DNA of 64,000 bases. Source: Alcaligenes faecalis. Its GTDB lineage: Bacteria; Pseudomonadota; Gammaproteobacteria; Burkholderiales; Burkholderiaceae_B. This document shows, piece by piece, positions 34,424 through 43,870 of the stretch. Position 1 is the first letter of the stretch. Each line of letters begins with the position of its first letter. A program made the position numbers and the translations under genes. The notes under the pieces were generated by a model that saw only the letters and a program-made list of their open reading frames with translations, had not been told where the DNA came from and made no database searches. The stretch lies in the NCBI RefSeq assembly GCF_005311025.1, contig NZ_CP031747.1, forward strand, positions 1,860,001 through 1,924,000. The letters are read 5' to 3'.

Positions 34424-37258
34424 ATGCCGCAGGCCGTGCCTGACCTTTCCAACCTGCTTCGACAGGACATCCGCTTTCTGGGCAAGGCCCTGGGAGAGGT
34501 GATTCGTGATAGCGAAGGAAAGGCGACCTTCACGCTGATTGAAGCCCTGCGCCGGGCGGCTGTCAGTTTCAGACGTGAACACGATCCGCAGCAAGCACGG
34601 ATTCTGGAAAAAGACATTCCCAAGCTGAACGACGCGCAGGCCCGTTCCGTGGCCCGTGCCTTTGCCTACTTTTTGCACCTGTCCAATATTGCCGAGGACC
34701 GCGACCAGAACCGTCGCCGCGAAGAGCAAGATCCCGAAAAGCTGCTGGGCAGCCTGCAACATGCCATTCAAACCTTGATGGACCAGGGTTTGAGCGCCAA
34801 GAAAATTCGCCGCTATCTGCAAGAAGCCTGTGTGATGCCGGTGCTGACGGCTCACCCTACCGAAGTTCAGCGCCAAAGTACGCTCGCTGTGCATATGGCC
34901 ATTGCCGATGAATTGAACGGCCTGGATCACAAGGCCAGCGCCACACAATCGGCCCGTACCCAGGAGAAGCTGACCGGTCTGGTGTCCCTGCTGTGGCAAA
35001 CCCGCATGCTGCGCGACCACAAACTGACGGTGATGGACGAGATCGACAACGCCCTGGCCTATTACGGCTCCACCTTCCTGCCCACCATTCCGCAGCTGTA
35101 CCACGATCTGGACCGTTTGCTGGAACCGGGCAAAAAAAGCCTGCTGGATCAGAAAACCCGTTCCCTGCCCGCCTTTTTGCGCATGGGCAGCTGGATTGGC
35201 GGCGATCGCGACGGCAACCCCAATGTGGGCCCTGAAACGGTTGAACAAGCGGTGCTGCGCCAGTCGACACGCGCGCTGCAACACTATCTGGAGCAGATTC
35301 GTTTACTGGGTACGGAAATCTCCGTATCCGACGCACTGAACCGTGTCAGCAAAGACCTGGCGGCCTTGTCGGCCAGCAGCCAGGACCCGTCGCCACACCG
35401 TGTAGACGAACCTTATCGCCGCAGCTTTATTCATCTGTACGCCCGTATGGCGGCCACAGCGCAGAACCTGCTGGGCCGCGACCTGGCCGATCGCCCCACT
35501 TACGCCGCCCCACCCTACGCAAACCCGCAAGAATTCAAGGCTGATCTGCAAATCATTGCCGACTCTCTGGCTGAAAACAAAGGCGGCGCCATTGCCGGCC
35601 TGCGTTTGAACGAATTGATTCAAGCTGTGGAGGTTTTTGGCTTCCATCTGGCCACTTTAGACCTGCGCCAAAGCTCGGACGTGCACGAGCGCGTACTGGA
35701 CGAACTGTTCCGCGTGGCAGGCACGCTGTACAAGGACGAACCCGTCAATTACCGCCAACTGTCCGAAGAAGACCGCATCACTTTGCTGCGCTCGGAGTTG
35801 CGCCACCATCGCCCCCTGGTTTCGCCCTGGTATCGCTACTCGGAAGAAACCGAGAAAGAACTGTCCATTCTGCGCAAAGCCGCCGAATGCCGCCGCCGCT
35901 TTGGAGCGCGCGCATTGGAACAAACCATTGTGTCGCACACCGAAACCCTCAGCGACTTGCTGGAAGTGCTGGTGCTGCAACAGGAAACTGGCCTGATCGT
36001 GCCCAATTCCAACGAGCCAGAGCATCAAGGTCTGATGGTTGTACCGCTGTTCGAGACCATTCCTGACTTGGAGCGTGGCCCGCAAATCATGCAGGAATGG
36101 CTGGATATGCCTGAAATCCGCCAGCGCGTGCGTCACGCTCAGGACAGCGTGCAGGAAGTGATGCTGGGTTATTCGGACAGTAATAAAGACGGTGGCTACC
36201 TGACCTCCAACTGGACGCTATACCGTGCCGAACGTGAATTTGCGCAGGTTTTCTCGCGCCGCAAAGTGCGTTTGCGCCTGTTCCACGGTCGTGGCGGTTC
36301 GGTAGGCCGAGGCGGTGGTTCCAGTTTCGACGCTATTTTGGCTCAACCTCCAGGCACCGTGAATGGTCAGATTCGTCTGACCGAGCAAGGCGAGATGATT
36401 CAAGGCCGCTACAAGGATGCGGACGTGGGCCGCTGGCATCTGGAGCTGTTTGTCGCTGCCACGCTGGAAGCCAGCCTGGGGTCACGCAAGGGCTCGTCCA
36501 ATGACGACGAACATCTGGCTGCGTATGGTGACGCCATGGCCTGGATGTCCGAGCAGGCTCATCAAAGCTATCGCCAACTGGTCTACGGCACGCCGAACTT
36601 TGATCAGTACTTCTTCCAGTCCACGCCTATCAAGGAAATTGCTGGCCTGAATATCGGCTCGCGTCCTTCCTCGCGCAAGGCCACGCAAAGCATTGAAGAC
36701 CTGCGCGCCATCCCCTGGAGTTTCTCCTGGGCACAATGCCGTCTGCCTATTCCTGGCTGGTACGGCATGGGCACAGCCTTGAACCGCTATCTGGAATCGG
36801 GGCTGCCCAATGATGGCCTGAACCGCGCCAAACGTTTGGCCCAACTGCAAACCATGGCGCGCGACTGGGCCTTCTTCCGCACGCTACTGTCCAATATGGA
36901 GCAGGTGCTGGCCAAGACTGACCTGGATATCGGCCTGAAATACGCCGGTCTGGTCGAGGACGAGGAACTGCGCGAGACCATCTTCACGCAAATCCGTGAC
37001 GAGTTCGAGCTGACACACCGACTGTTCCGTGAAATCACCGGCCATGAACTGCTGGCGCACGATCAGGCTTTGCAAGATGCCCTGGCCGAACGCTTCGCCT
37101 ACATTGACCCACTGAACCACTTGCAGGTGGAACTGCTGCGCCGCCATCGCCGTCAAGGTGAAAAGGCCAACAAGCCCACACGCAGCGGTGTGAACAAGCA
37201 ACACGTCATTCACCTGACGATCAACGGTATTGCGGCTGGCCTGCGTAACTCGGGCTAA
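34424..37258 (+). CDS. ppc: Phosphoenolpyruvate carboxylase
   Basis: A 944-residue enzyme. The first catalytic signature is VLTAHPTEVQRQS with the essential His near residue 143; GSWIGGDRDGNPNV follows; the second signature is MLGYSDSNKDGGYLTSNW; and FHGRGGSVGRGGGS is the mobile glycine loop. It carboxylates PEP to oxaloacetate to refill the TCA cycle. The ATG with AGGAG upstream is used in place of an earlier in-frame one. The C-terminus is the conserved NGIAAGLRNSG. Confidence 0.97.
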   Translation: MPQAVPDLSNLLRQDIRFLGKALGEVIRDSEGKATFTLIEALRRAAVSFRREHDPQQARILEKDIPKLNDAQARSVARAFAYFLHLSNIAEDRDQNRRREEQDPEKLLGSLQHAIQTLMDQGLSAKKIRRYLQEACVMPVLTAHPTEVQRQSTLAVHMAIADELNGLDHKASATQSARTQEKLTGLVSLLWQTRMLRDHKLTVMDEIDNALAYYGSTFLPTIPQLYHDLDRLLEPGKKSLLDQKTRSLPAFLRMGSWIGGDRDGNPNVGPETVEQAVLRQSTRALQHYLEQIRLLGTEISVSDALNRVSKDLAALSASSQDPSPHRVDEPYRRSFIHLYARMAATAQNLLGRDLADRPTYAAPPYANPQEFKADLQIIADSLAENKGGAIAGLRLNELIQAVEVFGFHLATLDLRQSSDVHERVLDELFRVAGTLYKDEPVNYRQLSEEDRITLLRSELRHHRPLVSPWYRYSEETEKELSILRKAAECRRRFGARALEQTIVSHTETLSDLLEVLVLQQETGLIVPNSNEPEHQGLMVVPLFETIPDLERGPQIMQEWLDMPEIRQRVRHAQDSVQEVMLGYSDSNKDGGYLTSNWTLYRAEREFAQVFSRRKVRLRLFHGRGGSVGRGGGSSFDAILAQPPGTVNGQIRLTEQGEMIQGRYKDADVGRWHLELFVAATLEASLGSRKGSSNDDEHLAAYGDAMAWMSEQAHQSYRQLVYGTPNFDQYFFQSTPIKEIAGLNIGSRPSSRKATQSIEDLRAIPWSFSWAQCRLPIPGWYGMGTALNRYLESGLPNDGLNRAKRLAQLQTMARDWAFFRTLLSNMEQVLAKTDLDIGLKYAGLVEDEELRETIFTQIRDEFELTHRLFREITGHELLAHDQALQDALAERFAYIDPLNHLQVELLRRHRRQGEKANKPTRSGVNKQHVIHLTINGIAAGLRNSG

Positions 37259-37333
37259 AGCGAAACCATGGAAATTGGCTCTATTAATTACTTTTATAAA
37301 TAAGCTAATTTCCAAAAGAAGTTAAGGCGTACA

Positions 37334-37398
37334 ATAAGCCATTACTACGCTTTCTGAAAAAGGCGTGATCCCTACCGGGGTCACGCCATCTGGCTTAT
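37334..37398 (+). promoter_or_regulatory. Nested hairpin enclosing the start codon of the TauE-family gene
   Basis: The inner stem is GGCGTGATCCC / GGGGTCACGCC (37362-37387, one G-T pair, TACC loop). An outer 8-bp stem pairs ATAAGCCA (37334-37341) with TGGCTTAT (37391-37398), and the latter contains the first two bases of the start codon. The inner hairpin may also serve as the ppc terminator, although it lacks a T-run. The structure could hide the translation start. Confidence 0.5.
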
Positions 37399-38179
37399 GG
37401 CGCTTGCAATCATCCTGGGAATTCTGACTGGCCTGTCGCTGGGCCTGACTGGCGCGGGTGGCGGTATTTTGGCCGTGCCCGCTCTGGTGCTGGGCATGGG
37501 CTACAGCATGACAGCGGCAACACCGGTAGCCTTGCTGGCTGTGGGCGCCGCCGCCCTGGTCGGCGCACTAGATGGTTTGTACAAACATATCGTGCGCTAT
37601 AGAGCTGCCATGTTCATGGCCGTTACAGGCGCTTTGGTCACGTCTTTGGGCGTACGCATCAGCCATGCCTTGCCGGAAAAAGTGCTGGTAACGCTGTTTG
37701 TCGCCATCATGCTGTGGATTGCCACCAAAATGCTGCGTCGTCCGGCGGCAACGGCCCATGCTCATACACCCTGTTGTCTGAACCCGGAAACCGGCCGCCT
37801 GCGCTGGACACCAGCAGGCACGGCCACCTTGGCTTCCATTGGTGCGGTAGCGGGTTTGTTTTCAGGCATGTTGGGCGTGGGCGGCGGCTTTCTGATCGTG
37901 CCTGCCCTGAAACGTTTCAGCGACCTGTCCATGCACAGCATTGTGGCTACATCCTTGATGCTGATCGCCCTGATCTCCCTGAGCGCGTCGGCCATGAGTC
38001 TGGCACACGGGGCGGAGATTCCCCTTAGCGGCTGGGTTTTTGTGGCCTCGGCCATGGGTGGCATGGTGATAGGCCGACAACTGGCCCCTCATATTCCTTC
38101 TGTGCGCTTGCAGCAAGGATTCAGCATCCTGACTGCTGTTGTGGCCCTGTCCATGCTGGCACGTACCTATCTGTTTTAA
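37397..38179 (+). CDS. TauE/SafE-family sulfite/organosulfonate-type permease
   Basis: A 260-residue membrane protein with two homologous halves. Each half opens with a glycine-rich helix (LTGAGGGILAVPALV; SGMLGVGGGFLIVPALK) and is followed by three or four helices. A cytoplasmic His/Cys-bearing loop (AHAHTPCCLN) separates the halves. The family exports or imports sulfite, sulfonates or other small anions; the substrate is unknown. No Shine-Dalgarno is visible; instead the start codon lies in a predicted stem. Confidence 0.9.
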   Translation: MALAIILGILTGLSLGLTGAGGGILAVPALVLGMGYSMTAATPVALLAVGAAALVGALDGLYKHIVRYRAAMFMAVTGALVTSLGVRISHALPEKVLVTLFVAIMLWIATKMLRRPAATAHAHTPCCLNPETGRLRWTPAGTATLASIGAVAGLFSGMLGVGGGFLIVPALKRFSDLSMHSIVATSLMLIALISLSASAMSLAHGAEIPLSGWVFVASAMGGMVIGRQLAPHIPSVRLQQGFSILTAVVALSMLARTYLF

Positions 38180-38264
38180 GCCGCGATTCTGTACACGCGC
38201 TCAAGCAACACCGGATACATGGCTTTGAGCCAAGCGCTGCGCTTGGCTCAAAACTGCACATACT

Positions 38265-38834
38265 TTACTCGCAGATACTGCCACCACCGTCTTGCGGATT
38301 CAGACGGTAATCGCTGAAAGAGCCGCCCTCACGCGGACGCACGGCGACAATGCGCTGAACAATATGGTCCGGATCGGCCCGGAAACCATGCTCATACGCC
38401 ACGATATCCAGGTCCGCGCACCAGCGCAGCAGCTCCCCCGGCTGCAACAGGAAATCCGGATTACGTGGCGTGTTGTATTGCTCGTTGCCCACCCCAAAGG
38501 TTTCGTAAACCAGTACCCCACCTGGCTCCAGACTCTCCAGCAAAGTCGGCATCAAGGGACGCCACAGATACTTGGTCACCACCAGGGCATTGAACTTGCG
38601 CCCCGCGAAAGGCCAGGGACCGTTTTCGATATCAGCCTGGATAATTTCCCCGTAAGGCGAAGTCGCTGCCACCGCTTCCGGGTCCCGGTCTACACCGATC
38701 ACGGTATTGCCACGCTCGGCCAACCAGCGGGCATTGCGCCCCCGACCACAGGCCACATCCAGGACTGTGCCCGGATTCGGAATCAAATGGGCCCATGCCT
38801 GTAACCAGGCACTGGCCTGTCCCCTGTCGTTCAT
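38265..38834 (-). CDS. Class I SAM-dependent methyltransferase
   Basis: A 189-residue Rossmann methyltransferase. Motif I is VLDVACGRGRNARWLAERG, with GVDRDPEAV as the acidic loop and VLVYETFGVGNEQY as a later strand. It resembles the TehB/thiopurine-methyltransferase type that act on small molecules or metalloids. The start at 38834 is the first Met that keeps the family N-terminus; the frame is open 23 codons further. Monocistronic; substrate unknown. Confidence 0.85.
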   Translation of the reverse strand: MNDRGQASAWLQAWAHLIPNPGTVLDVACGRGRNARWLAERGNTVIGVDRDPEAVAATSPYGEIIQADIENGPWPFAGRKFNALVVTKYLWRPLMPTLLESLEPGGVLVYETFGVGNEQYNTPRNPDFLLQPGELLRWCADLDIVAYEHGFRADPDHIVQRIVAVRPREGGSFSDYRLNPQDGGGSICE

Positions 38835-38952
38835 CCTTACCCCTTTGCTAAGCAGACAAAACGCCCATGGTAACGCAGCAGTGGGCAAGCTCAAGCATGG
38901 CACTGGCCTGGGCTACAATTGGCCCCGATTCCACGCTATTTTTTGAGGGTGT

Positions 38953-39174
38953 ATGAAAGTTCTGCTGCAAAAACCCATATTGCTGATGGCCGTTCTGTGC
39001 CTGCCTTTATGGTTTGTCTACGGCAACTTCATCCTGGCCGCTGCCACCTCCATCCTGATCGGGATGCTGGTGGGCATGATCCGCACCCTGCACCAAGTGA
39101 CCCAGGCCAAGAAAGCCAGCGCCAAGAGCGCCGCCCCGGCTTCTTCCGAGACACCTAACGACAAGCCCAACTGA
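38953..39174 (+). CDS. Small inner-membrane protein
   Basis: A 73-residue protein with two hydrophobic segments (LLMAVLCLPLWFVYGNFILAA and ILIGMLVGMI) and a hydrophilic Lys/Ala/Ser tail. A GAGGGTG site precedes the ATG. It lies 4 bp upstream of the MidA-family gene and is presumably cotranscribed. Function unknown. Confidence 0.75.
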   Translation: MKVLLQKPILLMAVLCLPLWFVYGNFILAAATSILIGMLVGMIRTLHQVTQAKKASAKSAAPASSETPNDKPN

Positions 39175-39178
39175 CGCC

Positions 39179-40393
39179 ATGAACGTACTGTCCGCCCCTG
39201 CCCTGCCACACGGTTTGCCTCCCCTGTCCGAGGAACTGAAAAAACACGTTGCACAGGTTAACGATTACTTGCTGGACCGCATTGCCGATGAAGGCGGTTT
39301 CCTGCCATTCGACCAATGGATGCACCATGCGCTGTACGCCCCCCATCTGGGCTACTACACCGGTGGCAGCACCAAGTTTGGCAGCAATCAGCCCACAGGC
39401 GACTTTACGACGGCTCCCGAACTCTCTCCCCTGTTTGCTCAGACCTTGAGCCGTCAGGTCATGGAAGTACTGGAAGGCAGCCAATCCCTGTCCGTTCTGG
39501 AGTTCGGCGCGGGTAGCGGCGCGTTGGCCCAAGCGCTGATTACGGAGCTGCGCAAGCAAGGTATCGAGCCGCAGTATTCAATTCTGGAAGTATCGCCTGA
39601 TTTGCGTGCGCGTCAGCAAGAGCGTCTGGCCCCCCTGCAAGCACAAGTGCAGTGGCTGGACAGCACACCGCACAGCTTCAAGGGTTGCGTGGTAGCTAAT
39701 GAGGTTCTGGATGCCATGCCTGCCAGCCTGTTCACCTTTGATGTGGCTGGCAAGGTGCTGGAAGTAGGTGTCATTGCCGCAGACGACAGCACGGCCCAAG
39801 GCCTGCCAGCGCCTTTCTACCTGGCTACCCGCCCGGCTCCCGACCATCTGGCTTCGCTGGTGGCCGAGCGCGTGGAAGCGCAGCCCTTCTACCTATCCGA
39901 GATCAACCTGCAAGCCGAAGCCTGGGTGCGCAGCATGGGTACTTGGTTAAAGCAAGGCGCGGCCATTTTGATCGACTACGGTTTTCCGCAGCGCGAGTAC
40001 TATCACCCGCAACGTGACAAAGGCACCTTGATGTGCCACTTCCGCCACTTTGCTCATGCCGAGCCCCTGGTGCTGGCTGGCTTGCAGGACATTACCGCCC
40101 ACGTGGACTTCACCGCCATGGCGGATGCCGCCCTGGAGGCCGGTTTGGATGTGCTGGGCTATACCAGCCAGGCGCGCTTCCTGATGAATTGCGGCATCAC
40201 CAACTTCCTGGCTTCTCCGCCGGAAGACCCATCGCCCGCCGTGCAACAGCAATGGGCACAGACCATGAGTGCCGCCAACAAACTGCTGTCTGAAGCGGAA
40301 ATGGGGGAGCTATTCAAGGTGCTGATTATTGGGCGCGATATTTCAGCCCCAGTGCTGGGCACAATGAGCGGAGATCGACGCGAGCGTCTGTAA
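39179..40393 (+). CDS. MidA/NDUFAF7-family SAM-dependent methyltransferase (DUF185)
   Basis: A 404-residue protein with the family start (GFLPFDQWMHHALYAPHLGYY), the PTGDFTTAPELSPLFAQ motif, SAM-binding VLEFGAGSGALAQALI and VVANEVLDAMP. The mitochondrial homologue methylates an arginine of respiratory complex I; the bacterial role is less clear but protein arginine methylation is likely. Later motifs (AILIDYGFP, GTLMCHFRH) are intact, so the gene is full length. Confidence 0.92.
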   Translation: MNVLSAPALPHGLPPLSEELKKHVAQVNDYLLDRIADEGGFLPFDQWMHHALYAPHLGYYTGGSTKFGSNQPTGDFTTAPELSPLFAQTLSRQVMEVLEGSQSLSVLEFGAGSGALAQALITELRKQGIEPQYSILEVSPDLRARQQERLAPLQAQVQWLDSTPHSFKGCVVANEVLDAMPASLFTFDVAGKVLEVGVIAADDSTAQGLPAPFYLATRPAPDHLASLVAERVEAQPFYLSEINLQAEAWVRSMGTWLKQGAAILIDYGFPQREYYHPQRDKGTLMCHFRHFAHAEPLVLAGLQDITAHVDFTAMADAALEAGLDVLGYTSQARFLMNCGITNFLASPPEDPSPAVQQQWAQTMSAANKLLSEAEMGELFKVLIIGRDISAPVLGTMSGDRRERL

Positions 40394-40452
40394 AGCGGCC
40401 TTGGGGAACTTCCTGAGGACATTTCCCTCAAGAGTCATAAGCAGAGATCAGC

Positions 40453-40480
40453 AAACGGCAGGGTATATACCTTGCCGTTT
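40453..40480 (+). terminator. Terminator after the MidA-family gene
   Basis: AAACGGCA / TGCCGTTT with an inner GGTAT-ATACC pairing, followed by TTTTTA on the plus strand, 60 bp after the stop. Confidence 0.8.
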
Positions 40481-40552
40481 TTACGTGAAGCAACCGCGCC
40501 AGAACACTCCCCCGAGACATCGCCCCCTAGACGAACACGCACTCAGCAGAAA

Positions 40553-40582
40553 AAAATAAGCGGCCTATTAGCCGCTTATTTT
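40553..40582 (-). terminator. Terminator of the cca operon
   Basis: AAAATAAGCGGC / GCCGCTTATTTT, a perfect 12-bp stem with a 6-nt loop, followed on the minus strand by TTTT, 34 bp after the cca stop. Confidence 0.88.
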
Positions 40583-40615
40583 CTGAGTGTGCACTCCAGG
40601 CTGCTCACACATAGA

Positions 40616-41770
40616 CTAAACAGACTGCTCCAAAGCTGCCAATCGAGCTGCGCGCACCGCTTCACGGATTTTGCCTGGCTCGGCCTTGTATCGAGCAGCA
40701 ACTGCACCGGCATCCACACTGGCCATCACCTTTCGCAAAGAGTCCCATTCCAGCTCTGGAACGTCTTGCAGACAGGCCGCCGCACTGATCAGCTGAGTAA
40801 AGCGCTCTGGTTTGCGCAAGGCATCCAACGACTCCATGACTTGCAAGGCAGACTCCACGTCTGCACGAGGCTGCAACAAGGCAGGGCTGGCTAACAGCAC
40901 TGGCAACAGACGGGCCTGGTCGCGCCATTCAGAAGGAGCACGAATCTGCTCGGCCACCTGTCCTGGGGCTTCCGAAATATGGCACAGAACGGCAAAGCAG
41001 CTTGCCAGATCCAGACGCCTGTCTTTGGCGATCTGCACCTGCTGACCCACCTGATCGTTGTAGTTCAAGCCGGGCATGACACGCTCTAACGCGCCGACCT
41101 CCCGCAGTACCTCGAACATGCGAGCGGGCTGCTGGGCAGATAAACCTTTCACTATTTCCAGATAGATGCGCTCAGGCACCAGCTCGTCCACTTCACCCTG
41201 CTCGACCAGATCACGTGCCAGAGCCCAGGTATCGTCGGCCACGGTGAACTCGGAAAAGCGGGCCGCAAAACGTGCCAGACGCAGCAAGCGTACCGGGTCT
41301 TCGCTAAACGCGGTGCCGACATGCCGGAATAGACGGGCCTGCAAATCCGCCAAACCATTCAAGGGATCGTGCAGATTCCCCGCCGCATCCACGGCCATGG
41401 CATTGATGGTCAGATCACGGCGACGCAAATCGTCCGCCAGGCTCACGTCTGTGCCGGTGTAAAAGGTAAAGCCCTTGTAGCCCCGGCCCGACTTGCGCTC
41501 AGTCCGGGCCAACGCGAACTCTTCTTTGCTATGGGGATTCAGAAAGACGGGAAAGTCGCCACCTACGGGAACAAAGCCGCGCGCGGCCAGGTCTTCGGGC
41601 CGGGCACCGACTACGACCCAATCCTTGTCACCCGCTGGCAGCCCCAGCAAGGCATCGCGAACCGCGCCACCCACCACATAGACCTGCAAACCTTCCAGAA
41701 CAGGATCTGGCGGCCCCATCAGGGCCGCCAGAGCTGCTTGCTGTCTGTCATCAAGCATGGACGGGCTCAT
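40616..41770 (-). CDS. cca: CCA-adding enzyme / tRNA nucleotidyltransferase
   Basis: A 384-residue class II nucleotidyltransferase. The N-terminal head has VYVVGGAVRDALLG, then KDWVVVGARPEDL with the catalytic acidic residue, followed by RRRDLTINAMAVD and EDPVRLLRLARFAARF. It lacks the longer HD region of the full E. coli enzyme, so it is the shorter multifunctional type. The ATG at 41770 overlaps the transglycosylase stop (TGATG), which is preferred to an upstream TTG. It repairs or adds the 3' CCA of tRNAs. Confidence 0.94.
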   Translation of the reverse strand: MSPSMLDDRQQAALAALMGPPDPVLEGLQVYVVGGAVRDALLGLPAGDKDWVVVGARPEDLAARGFVPVGGDFPVFLNPHSKEEFALARTERKSGRGYKGFTFYTGTDVSLADDLRRRDLTINAMAVDAAGNLHDPLNGLADLQARLFRHVGTAFSEDPVRLLRLARFAARFSEFTVADDTWALARDLVEQGEVDELVPERIYLEIVKGLSAQQPARMFEVLREVGALERVMPGLNYNDQVGQQVQIAKDRRLDLASCFAVLCHISEAPGQVAEQIRAPSEWRDQARLLPVLLASPALLQPRADVESALQVMESLDALRKPERFTQLISAAACLQDVPELEWDSLRKVMASVDAGAVAARYKAEPGKIREAVRAARLAALEQSV

Positions 41771-43800
41771 CAAGGCGAAATCGTACCCAAACGCCCTTTG
41801 AGGGACTGCGGCTGACCGCTGAACATCATGGCGTAATAGGTCGCGTTGGAGAGCACGTTTTTCACGTACAAGCGCGTTTCAGTAAAAGGAATGGTTTCTG
41901 CAAAAATGGCCCCTTCTACCGGAGTGTTCAAGCGCGAGCGCCACTGGCGGGGACGACCTGGCCCTGCGTTATAGCCTGCCGATGCCAAGACCTGCGAGCC
42001 ATCCAGCTGCCCCAGAACCATGTTCAGGTAATTGGTACCCAGCACCGTGTTCACCTCGAACTCGTTCACACGGGAGGGAGAGAAGTCGCGCATATCGATC
42101 TTGTTGGCCACCCATTTGGCGGTGGCAGGCATCAGCTGCATCAAGCCCGACGCCCCGACTCCCGAGCGTGCATCGGTAATGAAGCGCGATTCCTGACGGA
42201 TCAGGCCATACACCCAGGCCGGGTCCAGATTGATGGACTTGGCCTGCTCGGTTACGCGGCCTTCAAAGGGCGCGATAAAGCGCTGGCTGAAGTCGATCTC
42301 GTTCTTGGTCAACAGGGAGGTATTCACCACGCGATCATAGATATGCTGCTCGCGCGCGAACTCGGCTGCGGCACGCAACTGTCTGTCGTTCATGCCACGC
42401 AAGGCAAAGTTCCACTCGGGTACCGCTTCCGGACGCCAACCCAGCTTGAACAGCTCCACCGCACGCAGCAAGCCCGCATTGGTACGCGCATCCTGCATGT
42501 CCAACGGCGTCAAAGGCTGTGGCTGAGGAGGCAAGGAAGGTGTCAGACCCAACTCTTCTGTGGCCAGCTGACCGTAGAAGTTCAGATCACCCACAATGGA
42601 CTGGAACTTGGCACGAGCCTGATCTTTATGACCCAAGGCTTCATGGGCACGCCCCGACCAGTACACCCAAACCGGCTCGGCCTTTTGCGCATCGTTCATC
42701 TTGTCGATGGCGGCAGAGACATGCTTCCACTCGATGGTGCCCTGACGCAACTCGGCGCGCACTTGCCAGGCATTGTTGTAATCCGTCATGGGGGTACGAC
42801 CGGAGCGGCGATACCATTTGGCCGCATCGTCCTCTACCCGCAAGGCACTGATCAGACCAAACTGGCCCCACACCCAATTCAGGTTTTCCTGGGGGATCTT
42901 GCCGGCCCAGGTACGGTCGATATAGGCCGCTGCAGCATCACGCTGACCACGACCCAGACGGGACAAGGCCAAGGACACCAGCTCCGGATTGACCGAACTG
43001 TTGTTCACATTACGATCCAGCCACTTCTGCGGCGAAGCCATCAAGGCGGTGTAATCCTTCATTTGCGGCGCAGTGAAGATAATCGCAGCCAGGCGGCGGG
43101 CCTGGGATGTGCGGTTATTTTCCAGAGCATCACGCATCAGATCACGGACCTGATTCTTGCTGATCACTTTACGGGCGTACAACTGGTCCAGTGCCGACCA
43201 GCAGGCCTGGCTTGGAGAGAACGACGCCAGCAAGTCCTGCACATCCACAGGCTGACCGGCCACATTCTGTGCCGACGCTACTGCACACTTCACAGCCGAG
43301 GTAGGGGCGTGAACGGGGGCCAGCTCACGCACCAAAGCATAGTTGCCGGTACGCGCGGCCGCCACAATCCAGTCGGACTTCAGGCGATTTTCCAGATATT
43401 CGTCTTGATTGCCGCTCAGGAACAAACGAATTTGCTCATCGGGCACGGGCGTGGTCGTATCCTGCAAAATCCGACGCAAGCGCCAGTATTCGGCGTAAGA
43501 ACCCAGAACAGGATCATTCGCGGCAACCGGAGCCAGAGCATCGAGCGCCGTCCAGCGCTTGGCCTGCATGGCATCACGGGCGTCAATCAAAGCCTGACGG
43601 GCCGTTGGCGGCACAGGCGGGACTCGATCCCAGCGGCGCACGGCTTCTTTGGCAGGCTGCAACACGACAGCTTGCTTGGCAACGGCAGGATCCGGGGAAT
43701 GGGTCTGGGCTTGCGGCGACTGCGACCCCGCACAGCCGACCAAACCCAGAGCAAACACCACCAAAGCGCTCAAGGGCGGGCGAGGAAGCATGGATGCCAT
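41770..43800 (-). CDS. slt: Soluble lytic murein transglycosylase (Slt70-like), probable lipoprotein
   Basis: About 677 residues. The N-terminus (PPLSALVVFALGLVGCAG) is a lipoprotein signal with lipobox LVGC and Cys23. The middle is a helical U-shaped superhelix (repeated WxxR/ARxxG pairs), and the C-terminal SLT domain has the catalytic Glu in GLIRQESRF, then GASGLMQLMPATAKWVA and ASAGYNAGPGRPRQW. It cleaves peptidoglycan to 1,6-anhydromuropeptides. Upstream ATGs at 43845 (with AAAGG) and 43872 are alternatives; 43872 would overlap the divergent gene. Confidence 0.92.
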   Translation of the reverse strand: MASMLPRPPLSALVVFALGLVGCAGSQSPQAQTHSPDPAVAKQAVVLQPAKEAVRRWDRVPPVPPTARQALIDARDAMQAKRWTALDALAPVAANDPVLGSYAEYWRLRRILQDTTTPVPDEQIRLFLSGNQDEYLENRLKSDWIVAAARTGNYALVRELAPVHAPTSAVKCAVASAQNVAGQPVDVQDLLASFSPSQACWSALDQLYARKVISKNQVRDLMRDALENNRTSQARRLAAIIFTAPQMKDYTALMASPQKWLDRNVNNSSVNPELVSLALSRLGRGQRDAAAAYIDRTWAGKIPQENLNWVWGQFGLISALRVEDDAAKWYRRSGRTPMTDYNNAWQVRAELRQGTIEWKHVSAAIDKMNDAQKAEPVWVYWSGRAHEALGHKDQARAKFQSIVGDLNFYGQLATEELGLTPSLPPQPQPLTPLDMQDARTNAGLLRAVELFKLGWRPEAVPEWNFALRGMNDRQLRAAAEFAREQHIYDRVVNTSLLTKNEIDFSQRFIAPFEGRVTEQAKSINLDPAWVYGLIRQESRFITDARSGVGASGLMQLMPATAKWVANKIDMRDFSPSRVNEFEVNTVLGTNYLNMVLGQLDGSQVLASAGYNAGPGRPRQWRSRLNTPVEGAIFAETIPFTETRLYVKNVLSNATYYAMMFSGQPQSLKGRLGTISP

Positions 43801-43870
43801 GCCCCAAGCTGGTGTTTTCTGGTACTTTAGCTGGTTGATACCCATAGTGACGGCCTTTAGAAAATCACCC

